Source: an uncultured Trueperaceae bacterium
GTDB taxonomy: Bacteria; Deinococcota; Deinococci; Deinococcales; Trueperaceae
Direction: 5' to 3'
DNA length: 64,000 nt
Assembly: GCA_937873495.1 (NCBI GenBank)
Contig: CALMXZ010000011.1
Span: 124,001 to 188,000, forward strand
In this document: positions 56,234 to 64,000 of the stretch, piece by piece
Position numbering within the stretch: position 1 is the first letter of the stretch
Layout of the letters: every line of letters begins with the position of its first letter
The notes under the pieces: model-generated
The model's database searches: none
The model's input: the letters and a program-made list of their open reading frames with translations, nothing else
Told to the model about the DNA's origin: nothing
Position numbers and translations under genes: made by a program

Positions 56234-57586
56234 TCAGGCCCCCTGGAGCTCCAAGGCGCGGGCCACGCCCAGCGCGAGCTCCTCCTCCTGGGGCCGCGTG
56301 ACGATCATCAGACCGATCGACAGCCCAGCCGCGGTGGTGTCGACCGGCACGCTGACAGCAGGGCTGCCGAGGACGTTGAAGGGCGCCGTGTTGCGCAGGA
56401 TGCGGTTGTTCTCCCTGTGGTAGGCCTCGTCGTCCGAGAGGACCGTCGCGATCCCGACCGGCACGTGCGGGATGGTCGGCCCTACGACCGCGTCGATGCC
56501 GGCCAGCGCCGGCCAGAAGCGCCGCCGGAGGTCCGCGCGCGCGTAGCCGAGGCGGATGTAGTCGGACGACGGCTTGCCGGCGTACAGGTAGACGCGGTCG
56601 GCCACATGCGGGTCGAAGTCGTCCCTACGCGCCTCGAACAGCTCCTTGTATAGGGCCCACACCTCGTGGCTGGCGAACGAGCCGTAACGCGCGTAGGCGG
56701 CGGGCGCTTCGAGGAGGATGGGGAGCGGCTCGCGCCTGACCTCGTGCCCCAGGTCGACCAACCGCGCGAGGCCGCGCTCGAAGCCGCTGCGCGTCGCATC
56801 ATCCAGGTCGTCGGTCAGCAGCGTGGTGGGAGCGAGGAACGTGAGGCGGGCGGGCGCCGGCGCGAGGGGGCGCTGGGGCTCGGCGGTCAACGCGAGGAAC
56901 AGCGCCCAGGCGTCCTCCGCCGTGCGAGCCAGCGGCCCGATGGTGTCGAGGGTCGTCGAGAGGGCCACGCAGCCGTCGGTCGGTATGCGCCCGTCCGTCA
57001 CCTTCAGCCCGACGATGCCGTTGACGGCGGCGGGGATGCGCACGCTGCCGCCCGTGTCTGAACCGACGGCCACGGCCGCCAGGCGCGCCGCGACCGCCAC
57101 ACCCGAGCCGGACGACGAGCCGCCCGGGATGCGGCTCGGGTCGAGCGCGCACCCGGGCGTACCGTAGTGCGGGTTGGCGCCTATCCCGGAGTAGGCGAGT
57201 TCCGTCATGTTCGTCTTGCCGAGGAACACGGCCCCGGCCGCGTCGAGCCGGGCCGCGACCGGCGCGTCCTCGGCTTCGGCCGGGCACTCGGCCAGCACCT
57301 TCGAGCCCGCCGCCGTGACGTCGCCCGCCGTGCCGATCAGGTCCTTGAGCGCGATGGGCACGCCTTGCATGGGGCTCACGCGCAGCCCCTCCTCGAAGCG
57401 GCGCTTGGCCGCCCTGGCCTGCTTGAGCGCCCGCTGGGCCGTGACGACCCGGTAGACCTTGGCGCCCTCCGGGTGGGCCTCGATGGCGGCCAGGTAGGCC
57501 TCGGTGACGGTGACCGGGTCGAGCGAGCCGTCGCGGTACCGCCGAGCGAGTTCGGCTGCCGTCAGGGACGTGATCGGTTCGAACAT
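56234..57586 (-). CDS. Amidase-signature enzyme (GatA-like amidase)
   Basis: 450-residue amidase of the Ser-Ser-Lys family: catalytic Lys in VPIALKDLIGTAGDVT, Ser in PGGSSSGSGVAVAARLA and cis-Ser in GSDTGGSVRIPAAVNGIVGLK. It opens MFEPITSLTAAELARRYRDGSLDPVTVTEAYL. It could be a GatA subunit, but gatB and gatC are not adjacent, so a free amidase is more likely. The substrate is unknown. ATG 57586 lies seven bases after a TATCGT box (57594-57599 on the minus strand). Confidence 0.88.
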   Translation of the reverse strand: MFEPITSLTAAELARRYRDGSLDPVTVTEAYLAAIEAHPEGAKVYRVVTAQRALKQARAAKRRFEEGLRVSPMQGVPIALKDLIGTAGDVTAAGSKVLAECPAEAEDAPVAARLDAAGAVFLGKTNMTELAYSGIGANPHYGTPGCALDPSRIPGGSSSGSGVAVAARLAAVAVGSDTGGSVRIPAAVNGIVGLKVTDGRIPTDGCVALSTTLDTIGPLARTAEDAWALFLALTAEPQRPLAPAPARLTFLAPTTLLTDDLDDATRSGFERGLARLVDLGHEVRREPLPILLEAPAAYARYGSFASHEVWALYKELFEARRDDFDPHVADRVYLYAGKPSSDYIRLGYARADLRRRFWPALAGIDAVVGPTIPHVPVGIATVLSDDEAYHRENNRILRNTAPFNVLGSPAVSVPVDTTAAGLSIGLMIVTRPQEEELALGVARALELQGA

Positions 57587-57593
57587 GCCCCAC

Positions 57594-57599
57594 ACGATA
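57594..57599 (-). promoter_or_regulatory. Leaderless -10 box for the amidase
   Basis: TATCGT on the minus strand, seven bases before ATG 57586. Confidence 0.45.
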
Positions 57600-57631
57600 C
57601 CGCGGTGGGCCCCGCCCTCTTTACGGCGCGG

Positions 57632-57637
57632 TACGAT
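57632..57637 (+). promoter_or_regulatory. Leaderless -10 box for the small helical protein
   Basis: TACGAT, seven bases before ATG 57645, so the two divergent genes use back-to-back leaderless promoters. Confidence 0.45.
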
Positions 57638-57644
57638 GCCTGCC

Positions 57645-57935
57645 ATGCAGCGCAACCGCGCGGAACTCGAAGCCATGAGCCATGAGGACCTCGTCAACCG
57701 CGTCCTCGAGCTTCAGGACATGCTGCGCGAGGGCCTGGCCGTGCGCGCCTCCCTGCACGCCGTCCTGAACACCGTGCTCAACGCCAAGAGCGACGAGGTG
57801 GCCCGCTACGCCGATGCCTCCGAGGCCGCGCTCGACCCGGAGGAGCTCGAGCTCAAGCGCGCGTGGGCCGAGGCGCGCCACGCCGTCTCCAACCCGCTCG
57901 GCGTCGCGCGCAAGCGCAGCCAGGCGGCCGGCTGA
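57645..57935 (+). CDS. Small helical protein of unknown function
   Basis: 96 residues, no family recognised. It is almost entirely helical and rich in Glu, Arg and Ala (LEAMSHEDLVNRVLELQDMLREGLAVRASLHAVLNTVLNAKSDEV), with a likely short coiled coil near 10-55 and a basic C-terminus (ARKRSQAAG). No signal or membrane segment. ATG 57645 is seven bases after TACGAT. The stop lies within an inverted repeat (57926-57945). Confidence 0.7.
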   Translation: MQRNRAELEAMSHEDLVNRVLELQDMLREGLAVRASLHAVLNTVLNAKSDEVARYADASEAALDPEELELKRAWAEARHAVSNPLGVARKRSQAAG

Positions 57936-57945
57936 GCGGCCGGCC
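57926..57945. terminator. Candidate GC hairpin between convergent genes
   Basis: GGCCGGC, a six-base loop, GCCGGCC, overlapping the stop codon of the small helical gene. There is no T-run, so support is weak. Confidence 0.4.
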
Positions 57946-57978
57946 GAGGCGCCGCGCAGGCTAGGGCCCCGTTATCCG

Positions 57979-58470
57979 CTATCCCTTCAGCTTCTTGCCT
58001 TCCTGGAGCATCGTGACAGCCTTGGCCGCGCGGGCCGCGCGCGTCTCGGGCTTCTTCGCCTCACCGACCCACGCCGCGTACTCCTTGCGGTGCGAGTACG
58101 AGTAGGCCTCGTAGACGTCGCGCGCGGCCGGGTTCTCGGCCAGCGCGGCGGCCAGCTCGGGCGGAATGTCGACGACGCGCTCCGACCGATCCTGCCGGAT
58201 GGAGACCGTCACCACGTCTCCGGTCGTCGCTCCGACCTCGTCGCGGATGGGCTTGGCGACGACGAGGAAGTGCCGCCCGCCGCCCCGCGCCAGCAACGAA
58301 CCCTTGAGCTCGGCGCTCGCGCCGGTGCCCGTGACGGTGCCGACGACCGCGACGCGCCCGCGCGCGCCGAGCGCTCGGCTCACTTCTAGCGGCACCTCGA
58401 CGTACGTCCAGGTGCCCGTCCCCTCCGGGCGGATCAGTTCGGCCTCGAACGTGTGCGTCGCGGCGCTCAT
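57979..58470 (-). CDS. DUF1905/YdeI (OmdA-type) domain protein
   Basis: 163-residue protein with an N-terminal DUF1905 beta-barrel-like part (THTFEAELIRPEGTGTWTYVEVPLEVSRALGARGRVAVVGTVTG) and a C-terminal YdeI/OmdA helical part (IPPELAAALAENPAARDVYEAYSYSHRKEYAAWVGEAKKPETRAARAAKAVTMLQEGKKLKG). Such proteins are annotated as bacteriocin-protection or DNA-linked stress proteins, with weak experimental support. ATG 58470. The divergent upstream region leads to the tRNA-Asn terminator. Confidence 0.85.
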   Translation of the reverse strand: MSAATHTFEAELIRPEGTGTWTYVEVPLEVSRALGARGRVAVVGTVTGTGASAELKGSLLARGGGRHFLVVAKPIRDEVGATTGDVVTVSIRQDRSERVVDIPPELAAALAENPAARDVYEAYSYSHRKEYAAWVGEAKKPETRAARAAKAVTMLQEGKKLKG

Positions 58471-58569
58471 GCTGGTGGGACCTTAGCACGCTCGCGGAGG
58501 TGACGGGCTCAGCGAACCTGGCGGGGGGACTCTTCGGGGGTACTCACGTCAACCGCACGGAGAACCGAA

Positions 58570-58608
58570 GAAGCCCGACCCCGCGATCTCTCGTCTGGGT
58601 CGGGCTTC
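58570..58608 (-). terminator. Terminator after tRNA-Asn
   Basis: GAAGCCCGACCC (58570-58581) pairs with GGGTCGGGCTTC (58597-58608); on the minus strand it is followed by TTCGGTTC. It lies six bases after the tRNA 3' end. Confidence 0.75.
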
Positions 58609-58613
58609 TCAAT

Positions 58614-58688
58614 TGGCTCGGCGGGTAGGATTTGAACCTACGACCAATCGGTTAACAGCCGATCGCTCTGCCACTGAGCTACCGCCGA
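58614..58688 (-). tRNA. tRNA-Asn (anticodon GTT)
   Basis: 75-base tRNA on the minus strand with acceptor TCGGCGG/CCGCCGA, a standard D-arm (TAGCTCAGTGGCAGAGC), anticodon loop CTGTTAA, T-loop GTTCAAATC and encoded CCA. The anticodon GTT reads AAY and is a substrate of Tgt (queuosine) and of TsaD (t6A37), both in this window. Confidence 0.97.
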
Positions 58689-58726
58689 ACACGCGCCTCG
58701 ACCGCCATGGCCGGAAAGCGAAGTGC

Positions 58727-58755
58727 AGTGTACCAGGGGGCGCGGGAGTTGGCAA
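58727..58755 (-). promoter_or_regulatory. Promoter of tRNA-Asn
   Basis: Minus strand: -35 TTGCCA (58750-58755), a 17-base spacer and -10 TACACT (58727-58732). Confidence 0.7.
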
Positions 58756-58808
58756 CATGCGTCTGGCACGCTCTCCCCGGCCCGGCACGTCGAGGCGGGG
58801 GATTCGGT

Positions 58809-58814
58809 TAGCAT
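58809..58814 (+). promoter_or_regulatory. Leaderless -10 box for the MazG-like gene
   Basis: TAGCAT, six bases before ATG 58821. Confidence 0.5.
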
Positions 58815-58820
58815 CCGAGC

Positions 58821-59171
58821 ATGACGGAAGCACTGACGCTAGACGCCTACCAGACGGGCGCCAAGTCCACCGCGCTGTACGCGCCGGACGTTCGGATCCT
58901 CTACCCCGCCCTCAAGCTCGCGGGCGAGGCCGGCGAGGTGGCCGAGAAGCTCGGCAAGTTCATGCGCGACGAGGGTTACCGGCCCGGCGACGCGTTGAAC
59001 GAAGAGCAGCGCGAGAAGATGGTCAAGGAGTTGGGCGACGTGCTCTGGTACGTTGCCAACCTGGCGGCGGACCTCGGCGTGAGCCTGGAGCACGTGGCGG
59101 CGGTGAACCTGGCGAAGCTCCAGAGCCGCAAGGCGCGTGGGGTCATCGGGGGGAGCGGCGACGACCGCTGA
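58821..59171 (+). CDS. MazG-like nucleoside triphosphate pyrophosphohydrolase
   Basis: 116-residue all-alpha NTP-PPase of the MazG/dUTPase-like superfamily. Metal-binding motifs: LAGEAGEVAEKLGKF (ExxE) and ELGDVLWYVANLAADLG (ExxD). These enzymes hydrolyse (d)NTPs to the monophosphate, clearing damaged or unwanted nucleotides. Single-domain length; ATG 58821 (MTEALTLDAYQTGA) is six bases after TAGCAT. The partner nucleotide is not predictable. Confidence 0.9.
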   Translation: MTEALTLDAYQTGAKSTALYAPDVRILYPALKLAGEAGEVAEKLGKFMRDEGYRPGDALNEEQREKMVKELGDVLWYVANLAADLGVSLEHVAAVNLAKLQSRKARGVIGGSGDDR

Positions 59172-59228
59172 TGGGAGCCGTCACGACGGCCTGAGGCTGG
59201 CTGCGGCCTCCGCACGAGCGCGGCGCCC

Positions 59229-59567
59229 TCAGGCCGTCAGCAGGTCGTACAGGACGCGCGCCTGGTTGTGCTCCTCGTCCTTGGCGCCGTAGACGAGCGT
59301 GACGTCGCCCTGCGCCACCAGCTCCTTGAGCTTCTGCAACGCGGCGTTGCCCTCGAGCTCGGCGCGGTAGCGCTTCTGGAACTCGGCCCAGCGCGCCGGG
59401 TCGTGACCGAACCACTTGCGCAGCTCGGTGCTCGGCGCCGCGTCCTTCGCCCACCACGCGATGTCGGCCTCGGCCTTGCTCACTCCGCGCGGCCAGACGC
59501 GATCGACGAGTACCCTCGTCCCGTCGGCGCCGGTCGCGGGTTCGTACACCCGCTTGATCTTGAGCAT
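59229..59567 (-). CDS. DUF488 family protein (YeaO-like)
   Basis: 112-residue cytosolic protein of DUF488: MLKIKRVYEPATGADGTRVLVDRVWPRGVSKAEADIAWWAKDAAPSTELRKWFGHDPARWAEFQKRYRAEL and LVYGAKDEEHNQARVLYDLL. The family is widespread and conserved, with the invariant VDRxWPRGxxK stretch and a YGAKDxxHN end; its biochemical function is not known. ATG 59567; downstream ends 57 bases before the MazG gene. Confidence 0.93.
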   Translation of the reverse strand: MLKIKRVYEPATGADGTRVLVDRVWPRGVSKAEADIAWWAKDAAPSTELRKWFGHDPARWAEFQKRYRAELEGNAALQKLKELVAQGDVTLVYGAKDEEHNQARVLYDLLTA

Positions 59568-59644
59568 GCCTCAGGATAGCCCCGCCGGGGCATGGAACCG
59601 TGCTTAGCCGCCGAGCCGCTGCCCGAGGAGCGCCCGATCGGCGC

Positions 59645-62440
59645 TCAGCCGCACTTGCTGAACCCGCAGTTCTCGCACTTCGAGCAGCCTTCCTCGAAGC
59701 GCAGCGGGGCGCCGCAGTCCGGGCAGGCCTTGCCGTGGTTGAGGACGTTCTTGACCCCGACCGTCTCGAGCGCGACGGCGAGCAGGTCGGCTTTGGAGGC
59801 CACCATGCGGCCGTGGTAGGTGCCGTACATGCCGCCGTTGATGCCGCGCAGCGTCTTGACGAGCGCCTCGGCCGGCACGCCGTACTGCAGCGCGATGGAG
59901 ACCACGCGGCCGAGGGCCTCGCTGTCGGCGTTCGCCTCGTCGCCGGCCTTGCCGGAGACGATGAACACCTCGGCGGGCAGGTCGTCTTGCATGTTGACCG
60001 TGACGTAGAAACCGCGCTTCTCGCCGTTGGGGAGCATGAGCTTGACGGAATCGGTGAAGCCGGTGAGGCGCGTGGGCCGCTCGAGGAGCGGCTCGCCCGG
60101 CAGGTGCTCCACGGACGGCCGTTGGCTCCTGACGCCGCCTTGCGGCGCTTGCGGCGCGCGCGCCACCGCCGCCACGGCTGCCGCCGAGGCGCCGTGGTCG
60201 GCGCTCGCAGCCATGCCGTACTGGGACGGGCGCTGCTCCGGGAGCGGCAGGCTCGAGACGACGGCGCCTGAGCCGCTCTCATGGCCGGCGGCGCCGGACG
60301 CTTCGCCGCCCTTGCCGTCGTCCTTGGCGGCGCCGGTCGACGTGGAGAGGACCTGGAAGTCGCGCGAGCCGTCGCGGTACACGGTTATCCCCTTGCAGCC
60401 CGTGGCGAAAGCCAGCTTGTAGGCGTCGAACACGTCGGCCACCGTGGCCTGGTTGGCGAGGTTGATGGTCTTGGAGATGGAGTTGGCGACGCGGTCGCCA
60501 CCGTCGAAGGCGCGCTGTACGACGCCCTGCATGCGGACGTGGTCGGCGGGGCTGATGTCGTGGGCGCACGCCATGACGCCGCGCACCTTCTCGGGGATGA
60601 AGTGTAGGCCGCGCACGGAGCCGTGGTTCGCCTGGACGGCCGCGACGACCTTGTCCCAGTCCCACTTGCCGCCCGTGCGGTAGTCGGCGTGCGGCGCATG
60701 CTCCTCCAGCAGCTCCTGGAAGAGCGGGTGGATGAGGGCGTGGTACTCGGTGCCGATCTTGCGGTAGATGAACGGGGCGAAGACGGGCTCGACCCCGGAC
60801 GAGACGCCCATGAGCATGCTCGTCGTGCCCGTCGGCGCGACCGTCAGGATGGCGACGTTGCGCCGCGGGGTGTCGAGGTCGCTGCTCTCGTACAGGGGGA
60901 AAGCACCCCGCTCGACGCCGAGGGCCTGGGAGGCCTTCGCCGCTGCGTTGCGCAGCGCCCCGACGATAGCGGCCACCGCGTCCCTGCCCTCTTCCGCGTC
61001 GTAGCCGTACCCCATGAGGATGAGCGCGTCGGCGAGCCCCATGACCCCCAGCCCCAAGCGCCTGAGGTTCATGCTCATCTCGCGGTTGTCCTCGAGCGCG
61101 AAGCGGTTCACGTCGAGCACGTTGTCGAGGAAGCGCACGCACGTGGCTACGTCGGCCGTGAAGGTGTCGAAATCGTAGCCGGGGAGACCGACGTCCCGCG
61201 TCTTCACGTAGTTGGCGAGGTTGAGGGCGCCGAGGTCGCACGGTTCGCCGGGGTAGAGCGGGATCTCGCCGCACGGGTTGGTGCTCTTGATGTCGCCGAG
61301 GGCGCCGCGCATGGGGTTGTGGGCGTTGATGCGGTCGACGTAGATGAGCCCTGGCTCCCCCGTTCCCCACGCGTGCTGGGCGATCTCCCAGAGCTTGCCC
61401 TTCCCCGGTTCACCGCTCGCGTTCTTCATGAACTCGTCGGAGACGAGCACGGAGATGTTGAAGGTGCTGATGTCGCCTTCCTCGCGCTCGCGCTCCAGGT
61501 CCTTGGCCGTGATGAAGTCGTCGACGTCGGGGTGGGTGATGGAGATGGTGGCCATCCCGGCGCCGCGGCGCGTGCCCCCCTGCCGTATCGCTCTGAGGGT
61601 GGGCGCGAACACGTAGCGCAGGGTCGCCACGGGCCCGGCGAACAGGGCGCCGCCGAGCGAGGCCCACACGGCGAAGTTGTCGTACACCTCCACGGCGAAC
61701 GAGGACGGACCGCTCGACGTACCGCCGGAACCGGCCACCGGCGTCCCCTCGGCGCGCAGGTCCGAGAGGTCGATCACTATGTCGGTGCCGGCGAGAAGCG
61801 CCAGCACGGCGTCGGCGGCGGCCTGCCAGATATCGTCGACCGAATCGGCGACGAGGCGCGCTCGGGCCCCGTTCGGCAGGCGGTCGCGCTCGACGAAGGT
61901 GCCGGCGCGGTAGCCGCGCGTGACCATCTCGCCACGGACGAGGTCGAGGAACGTGCCCGTGGCCACCTTCTGGTAGTCGGCGTGGACGCGGTCGATCGTG
62001 AGGTACAGCCGGCCCGTCCGGCCGGCGAACCGGTGCTTCGGGCCGATGGGATCGAGGTTGACGCCGTTGCCACCGCCTACCTTGGTGACGAGCGCGAGCT
62101 TGCTCGCGAGGTGCAAGACCCACGCGTCCGTGCCGACCTCTTCCGGGCTACCGTCCTGGACGAAGCAGTTGAGGACGTTGCCGTGCAAGGTATCGGCTCC
62201 GGCCAGGACCCGGCCGCCGGGGCAGAAGCTCTTGTTCGCCATGAGCCGGTAGAAGCGCTCGGCGTGATCGGCGCGCTCCTCCTGACGTTCCGGTCGCGCC
62301 ACCCAGTTCGCCACCCGGCGGAACATGGCGTCCACCGTCTCCTCGCCCGCCTGGAAGTACTGGCGCTTGGCGATGGCTACGGCATGCGGGTCGAAGCCTG
62401 CGTTGCCTGCAGCGTGATCGGGTGACGCGTGGTCGGTCAT
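59645..62440 (-). CDS. nrdJ: Adenosylcobalamin-dependent (class II) ribonucleotide reductase
   Basis: 931-residue class II RNR that makes deoxyribonucleotides using a cobalamin-derived radical. Seen: NGVNLDPIGPKH, the active-site block STNPCGEIPLYPGEPCDLGALNLANYV, the LMGVSSGVEPVFAPFIYRK loop, and KTINLANQATVADVFDAYKLAFATGCKGITVYRDGSR. A linker of ~100 residues precedes a ~100-residue domain (LPNGEKRGFYVTVNMQDDLPAEVFIVSGKAG) and a C-terminal zinc-ribbon-like tail (CPDCGAPLRFEEGCSKCENCG) carrying the redox cysteines. Ribosome site AGGAGG precedes ATG 62440. A ~490-base region with no gene lies upstream; no cobalamin riboswitch could be made out there. Confidence 0.95.
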   Translation of the reverse strand: MTDHASPDHAAGNAGFDPHAVAIAKRQYFQAGEETVDAMFRRVANWVARPERQEERADHAERFYRLMANKSFCPGGRVLAGADTLHGNVLNCFVQDGSPEEVGTDAWVLHLASKLALVTKVGGGNGVNLDPIGPKHRFAGRTGRLYLTIDRVHADYQKVATGTFLDLVRGEMVTRGYRAGTFVERDRLPNGARARLVADSVDDIWQAAADAVLALLAGTDIVIDLSDLRAEGTPVAGSGGTSSGPSSFAVEVYDNFAVWASLGGALFAGPVATLRYVFAPTLRAIRQGGTRRGAGMATISITHPDVDDFITAKDLEREREEGDISTFNISVLVSDEFMKNASGEPGKGKLWEIAQHAWGTGEPGLIYVDRINAHNPMRGALGDIKSTNPCGEIPLYPGEPCDLGALNLANYVKTRDVGLPGYDFDTFTADVATCVRFLDNVLDVNRFALEDNREMSMNLRRLGLGVMGLADALILMGYGYDAEEGRDAVAAIVGALRNAAAKASQALGVERGAFPLYESSDLDTPRRNVAILTVAPTGTTSMLMGVSSGVEPVFAPFIYRKIGTEYHALIHPLFQELLEEHAPHADYRTGGKWDWDKVVAAVQANHGSVRGLHFIPEKVRGVMACAHDISPADHVRMQGVVQRAFDGGDRVANSISKTINLANQATVADVFDAYKLAFATGCKGITVYRDGSRDFQVLSTSTGAAKDDGKGGEASGAAGHESGSGAVVSSLPLPEQRPSQYGMAASADHGASAAAVAAVARAPQAPQGGVRSQRPSVEHLPGEPLLERPTRLTGFTDSVKLMLPNGEKRGFYVTVNMQDDLPAEVFIVSGKAGDEANADSEALGRVVSIALQYGVPAEALVKTLRGINGGMYGTYHGRMVASKADLLAVALETVGVKNVLNHGKACPDCGAPLRFEEGCSKCENCGFSKCG

Positions 62441-62824
62441 GGCGTTCCTCCTGGTCGGCTACGGCGCCTTGGCCGTTGCCGCCTCTCGTCGGTCGTGGCG
62501 TGCGCCCGCGCCGTGGCTAGGGTCGCCTAGCGGGGCGGTCGGGTCGCTGGGGCGTGCGATACGGGCAGTTCAGATACAAGACCTAGTAGCTGACACCCTA
62601 CTGCATACAACTTCAGTTGCCTTGAGCCGAGGCTACTTCCCTTCGCGAGTGTGTCGTATCTCACTGGGGACGACCTCCGGCCCTGGGGAGCGAGGCCCGC
62701 CGGGGCGCCTGTCCGCCAGCGCCACCTCGTGCAGCGCGGACCGCAGGTTACCACCAGAGACGGGTCCCATCAAGCGCAGCTGCCCTCTCCAGCTACTAAC
62801 GCGGGCGACGACGCGAAGACGACC

Positions 62825-62838
62825 TACAACATGTTGTA
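62825..62838. promoter_or_regulatory. 14-bp palindrome upstream of nrdJ (possible NrdR-like box)
   Basis: TACAACATGTTGTA is a perfect palindrome ~385 bp from the nrdJ start. Its core CAACA/TGTTG partly matches the CwAtA half-site of NrdR boxes (which control ribonucleotide reductase genes), but one position differs and no second box at the usual spacing was found. Distance from nrdJ is also large. Confidence 0.4.
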
Positions 62839-62839
62839 C

Positions 62840-62856
62840 CCGGCCGCTGCGGCCGG
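62840..62856 (-). terminator. GC hairpin after purH
   Basis: CCGGCCGC, one base, GCGGCCGG; lies ~75 bases after the purH stop. No T-run follows on the minus strand, so it is a weak terminator candidate. Confidence 0.4.
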
Positions 62857-62929
62857 AGAAGCGCGTCGGGCACGGGTCCTGCCCGTCCGGCGGCCGTAAG
62901 GCGCGCGCCGGTGGGCGGCGAGCACCCGT

Positions 62930-64000
62930 TCAGTGCCTGAAGTGGCGCTCGCCCGTCATCACCATCGCGAGGCCGAGCTCCTCCGCCGCGGCCACGATGG
63001 CGTCGTCGGCGACGGACCCGCCCGGCTGCACGATCACCCCGACGCCCGACGTCGCCGCCGCATCGACACCGTCCCTGAACGGGAAGAAGGCGTCTGAGGC
63101 GCACACCCCGCCGGCCGCGCGGCCGGCGGCCTTGCGAACCGCGATCTCCACGGCGTCGACCCGGCTCTGCTGGCCTGCGCCTATACCGACGGCCACGCCG
63201 CCCGCCACGAGGGCGATGGCGTTGGACGACGTCGCCGCGCAGACGAGCTGCGCCAGCTCGACGTCCAACCACTGCGCCTCGCTAGGAGCGCGCGTGGTGA
63301 CGACGCGCCAAGCGCTGCGGTCCAGGCTCACGACGTCGGCGTGCTGCGCGAGGAAGCCGCCGTCGAGCCTACGCAGCTCAAGGCCGGCCGGCCCGGGCTC
63401 CGGCAGTGTGAGCACGCGGGTGTTCTTGCGCTTGCGAGCCAGGAGCTCGAGCGCCTCCGGCGCGTAGCCGGAAGCCATGAGAACGTCGGCCTTCGGGCGC
63501 GCCACGATGAGTTCGGCCAGGGCCAGGTCGACGTGGCCGGGCAACGCGACGACCCCGCCGAAAGCGGACTTGGGATCGGCGTCGAACGCCTTCACGTAGG
63601 CGTCGGCGAGGCTCGTCCCCCACGCGGCGCCGCATGGGTTGGCATGCTTCACGATGACGCACGCGGCCGAACCTCGCTCGGCCCCCGCCCGCGCGAGTCG
63701 GTGCGCCAACCGCCAGGCGGCCTCGGCGTCGAAGAGGTTCAGGTAGGAGAGCGCGAGCCCCGAGTGCTGCACGGCCGCGTCCCACAGCGACCGCTTGCCG
63801 ACCTCACGGTAGCGGGCGCCCTGCTGGTGGGGGTTCTCACCGTAGCGCAGGACCTCGGCGCGCTCCAGGGCCACGTCCAGGTGGCGCGGCAGCTCCTCGG
63901 CCCTACCCAGGTAGTCCACGATGGCGGCGTCGTACGCGGCGGTATGCGCGAAGGCCGCGCGCGCCAGCTCGCGGCGCTCCTCGGCCGTGATGCCCCTGCC
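62930..64000 (-). CDS. purH: PurH: AICAR transformylase / IMP cyclohydrolase, 5' part beyond the window
   Basis: The visible 357 codons are the 3' two-thirds of purH, which formylates AICAR and closes the ring to IMP, the last two steps of purine synthesis. The AICAR transformylase domain is clear: LRYGENPHQQGARYRE, LSYLNLFDAEAAWRLA, CVIVKHANPCGAAWG, DPKSAFGGVVAL, then GAGQQSRVDAVEIAVRKAAG and SDAFFPFRDGVDAAATSGVGVIVQPGGSVADDAIVAAAEELGLAMVMTGERHFRH. The frame is open to the window edge; the IMP cyclohydrolase domain must start further upstream. PurB and PurC-PurS are elsewhere in the window, so these purine genes are not clustered. Confidence 0.96.
   Translation of the reverse strand, partial: GRGITAEERRELARAAFAHTAAYDAAIVDYLGRAEELPRHLDVALERAEVLRYGENPHQQGARYREVGKRSLWDAAVQHSGLALSYLNLFDAEAAWRLAHRLARAGAERGSAACVIVKHANPCGAAWGTSLADAYVKAFDADPKSAFGGVVALPGHVDLALAELIVARPKADVLMASGYAPEALELLARKRKNTRVLTLPEPGPAGLELRRLDGGFLAQHADVVSLDRSAWRVVTTRAPSEAQWLDVELAQLVCAATSSNAIALVAGGVAVGIGAGQQSRVDAVEIAVRKAAGRAAGGVCASDAFFPFRDGVDAAATSGVGVIVQPGGSVADDAIVAAAEELGLAMVMTGERHFRH

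Larger units (their letters stand above)
62441..62929 (-). other. 489-base non-coding interval upstream of nrdJ
   Basis: No protein-coding gene is supported here (an overlapping plus-strand reading frame is a shadow of purH). It holds the ribosome site of nrdJ, an AT-richer patch (62560-62660) with small hairpins such as CAACT/AGTTG, a GTCCGC/GCGGAC stem around 62710, a GC palindrome (62840-62856) that may stop purH transcripts, and a 14-bp perfect palindrome at 62825-62838. A long leader, or nrdJ control sites, are both possible. Confidence 0.6.

Noticed and set aside
62730-62765. T-box-like TGGTGGTAACC sequence on the minus strand upstream of nrdJ
   Set aside because: The expected T-box order (stem I, specifier, antiterminator and terminator) is not present and the downstream gene is not tRNA- or amino-acid-related; resemblance is short and probably chance.
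62441-62929. Cobalamin riboswitch expected before a B12-dependent enzyme
   Set aside because: No GCCACTG-type B12 box or matching core could be found on the minus strand by eye.
62439-63467. Plus-strand frame of 342 codons over the nrdJ leader and purH
   Set aside because: Overlaps purH antisense, low-complexity composition, no recognisable domain and no ribosome site; treated as a shadow frame.

Overview
The window is very GC-rich DNA from a single chromosome, with no prophage, insertion sequence or CRISPR array. The gene content points to a deep-branching member of Deinococcota, most likely a Truepera-like (Trueperaceae) bacterium. It has a divergent Rad52/DdrA-like annealing protein, a cobalamin-dependent class II ribonucleotide reductase, a UbiD-type decarboxylase and PEGA/DUF4384 envelope proteins. 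Many genes also have a TANNNT -10 box only 5-7 bases before the start codon, the leaderless arrangement known from Deinococcus. The lineage is inferred, because no rRNA gene is present.

Layout. 1-5.9 kb: partial thiolase, secreted stalk-like protein, HflX, UbiD-family decarboxylase. 5.9-9.4 kb: a zinc-starvation operon (COG0523 GTPase, bL28, ZnuC, ZnuB) behind a promoter that overlaps a Fur/Zur-type operator. 9.4-14.9 kb: PyrE, HIT protein, aldo/keto reductase, NAD(P)HX repair enzyme, homoserine kinase, TsaD. 14.9-24.5 kb: a CBS/nucleotidyltransferase pair, PEGA protein, LolA-like protein, FumC, esterase, PatB-type lyase, RlmI-like methyltransferase, lipase. 24.5-31.4 kb: a PurC-PurS fusion, PurB, GyrA, nucleoside hydrolase, an FtsE with no FtsX. 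31.4-36.7 kb: phosphoesterase, Rad52/DdrA-like protein, large multi-pass envelope protein, EamA transporter.

36.7-43.7 kb: the arginine operon argG-GNAT-argH-argA, with an attenuator-like leader that contains an arginine-rich peptide. Asparaginase, VanZ, ProC and a secreted protein follow. 43.7-52.8 kb is the most unusual block. Beyond Tgt there are two tandem c-di-GMP-II riboswitches, then two tandem GH26-like lipoproteins and a secreted sugar-dehydrogenase-like propeller. Facing them is one 917-residue protein that joins a membrane glycosyltransferase of family 2 to a lytic-transglycosylase domain, divergent from a 3D-domain protein. I read this as a c-di-GMP-controlled module that makes and trims an extracellular polysaccharide or remodels the wall. 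The c-di-GMP link is seen directly only for the first GH26 gene.

52.8-64 kb: an ABC permease, RecX, tRNA-Pro(CGG), a VUT-family transporter, MaoC hydratase, amidase, small proteins, tRNA-Asn(GTT), a MazG-like protein, DUF488, the class II ribonucleotide reductase NrdJ with a long unexplained leader, and the 3' part of purH. Genes for purine (purC-purS, purB, purH), pyrimidine (pyrE) and deoxynucleotide (nrdJ) synthesis are scattered along the window and do not form one operon.
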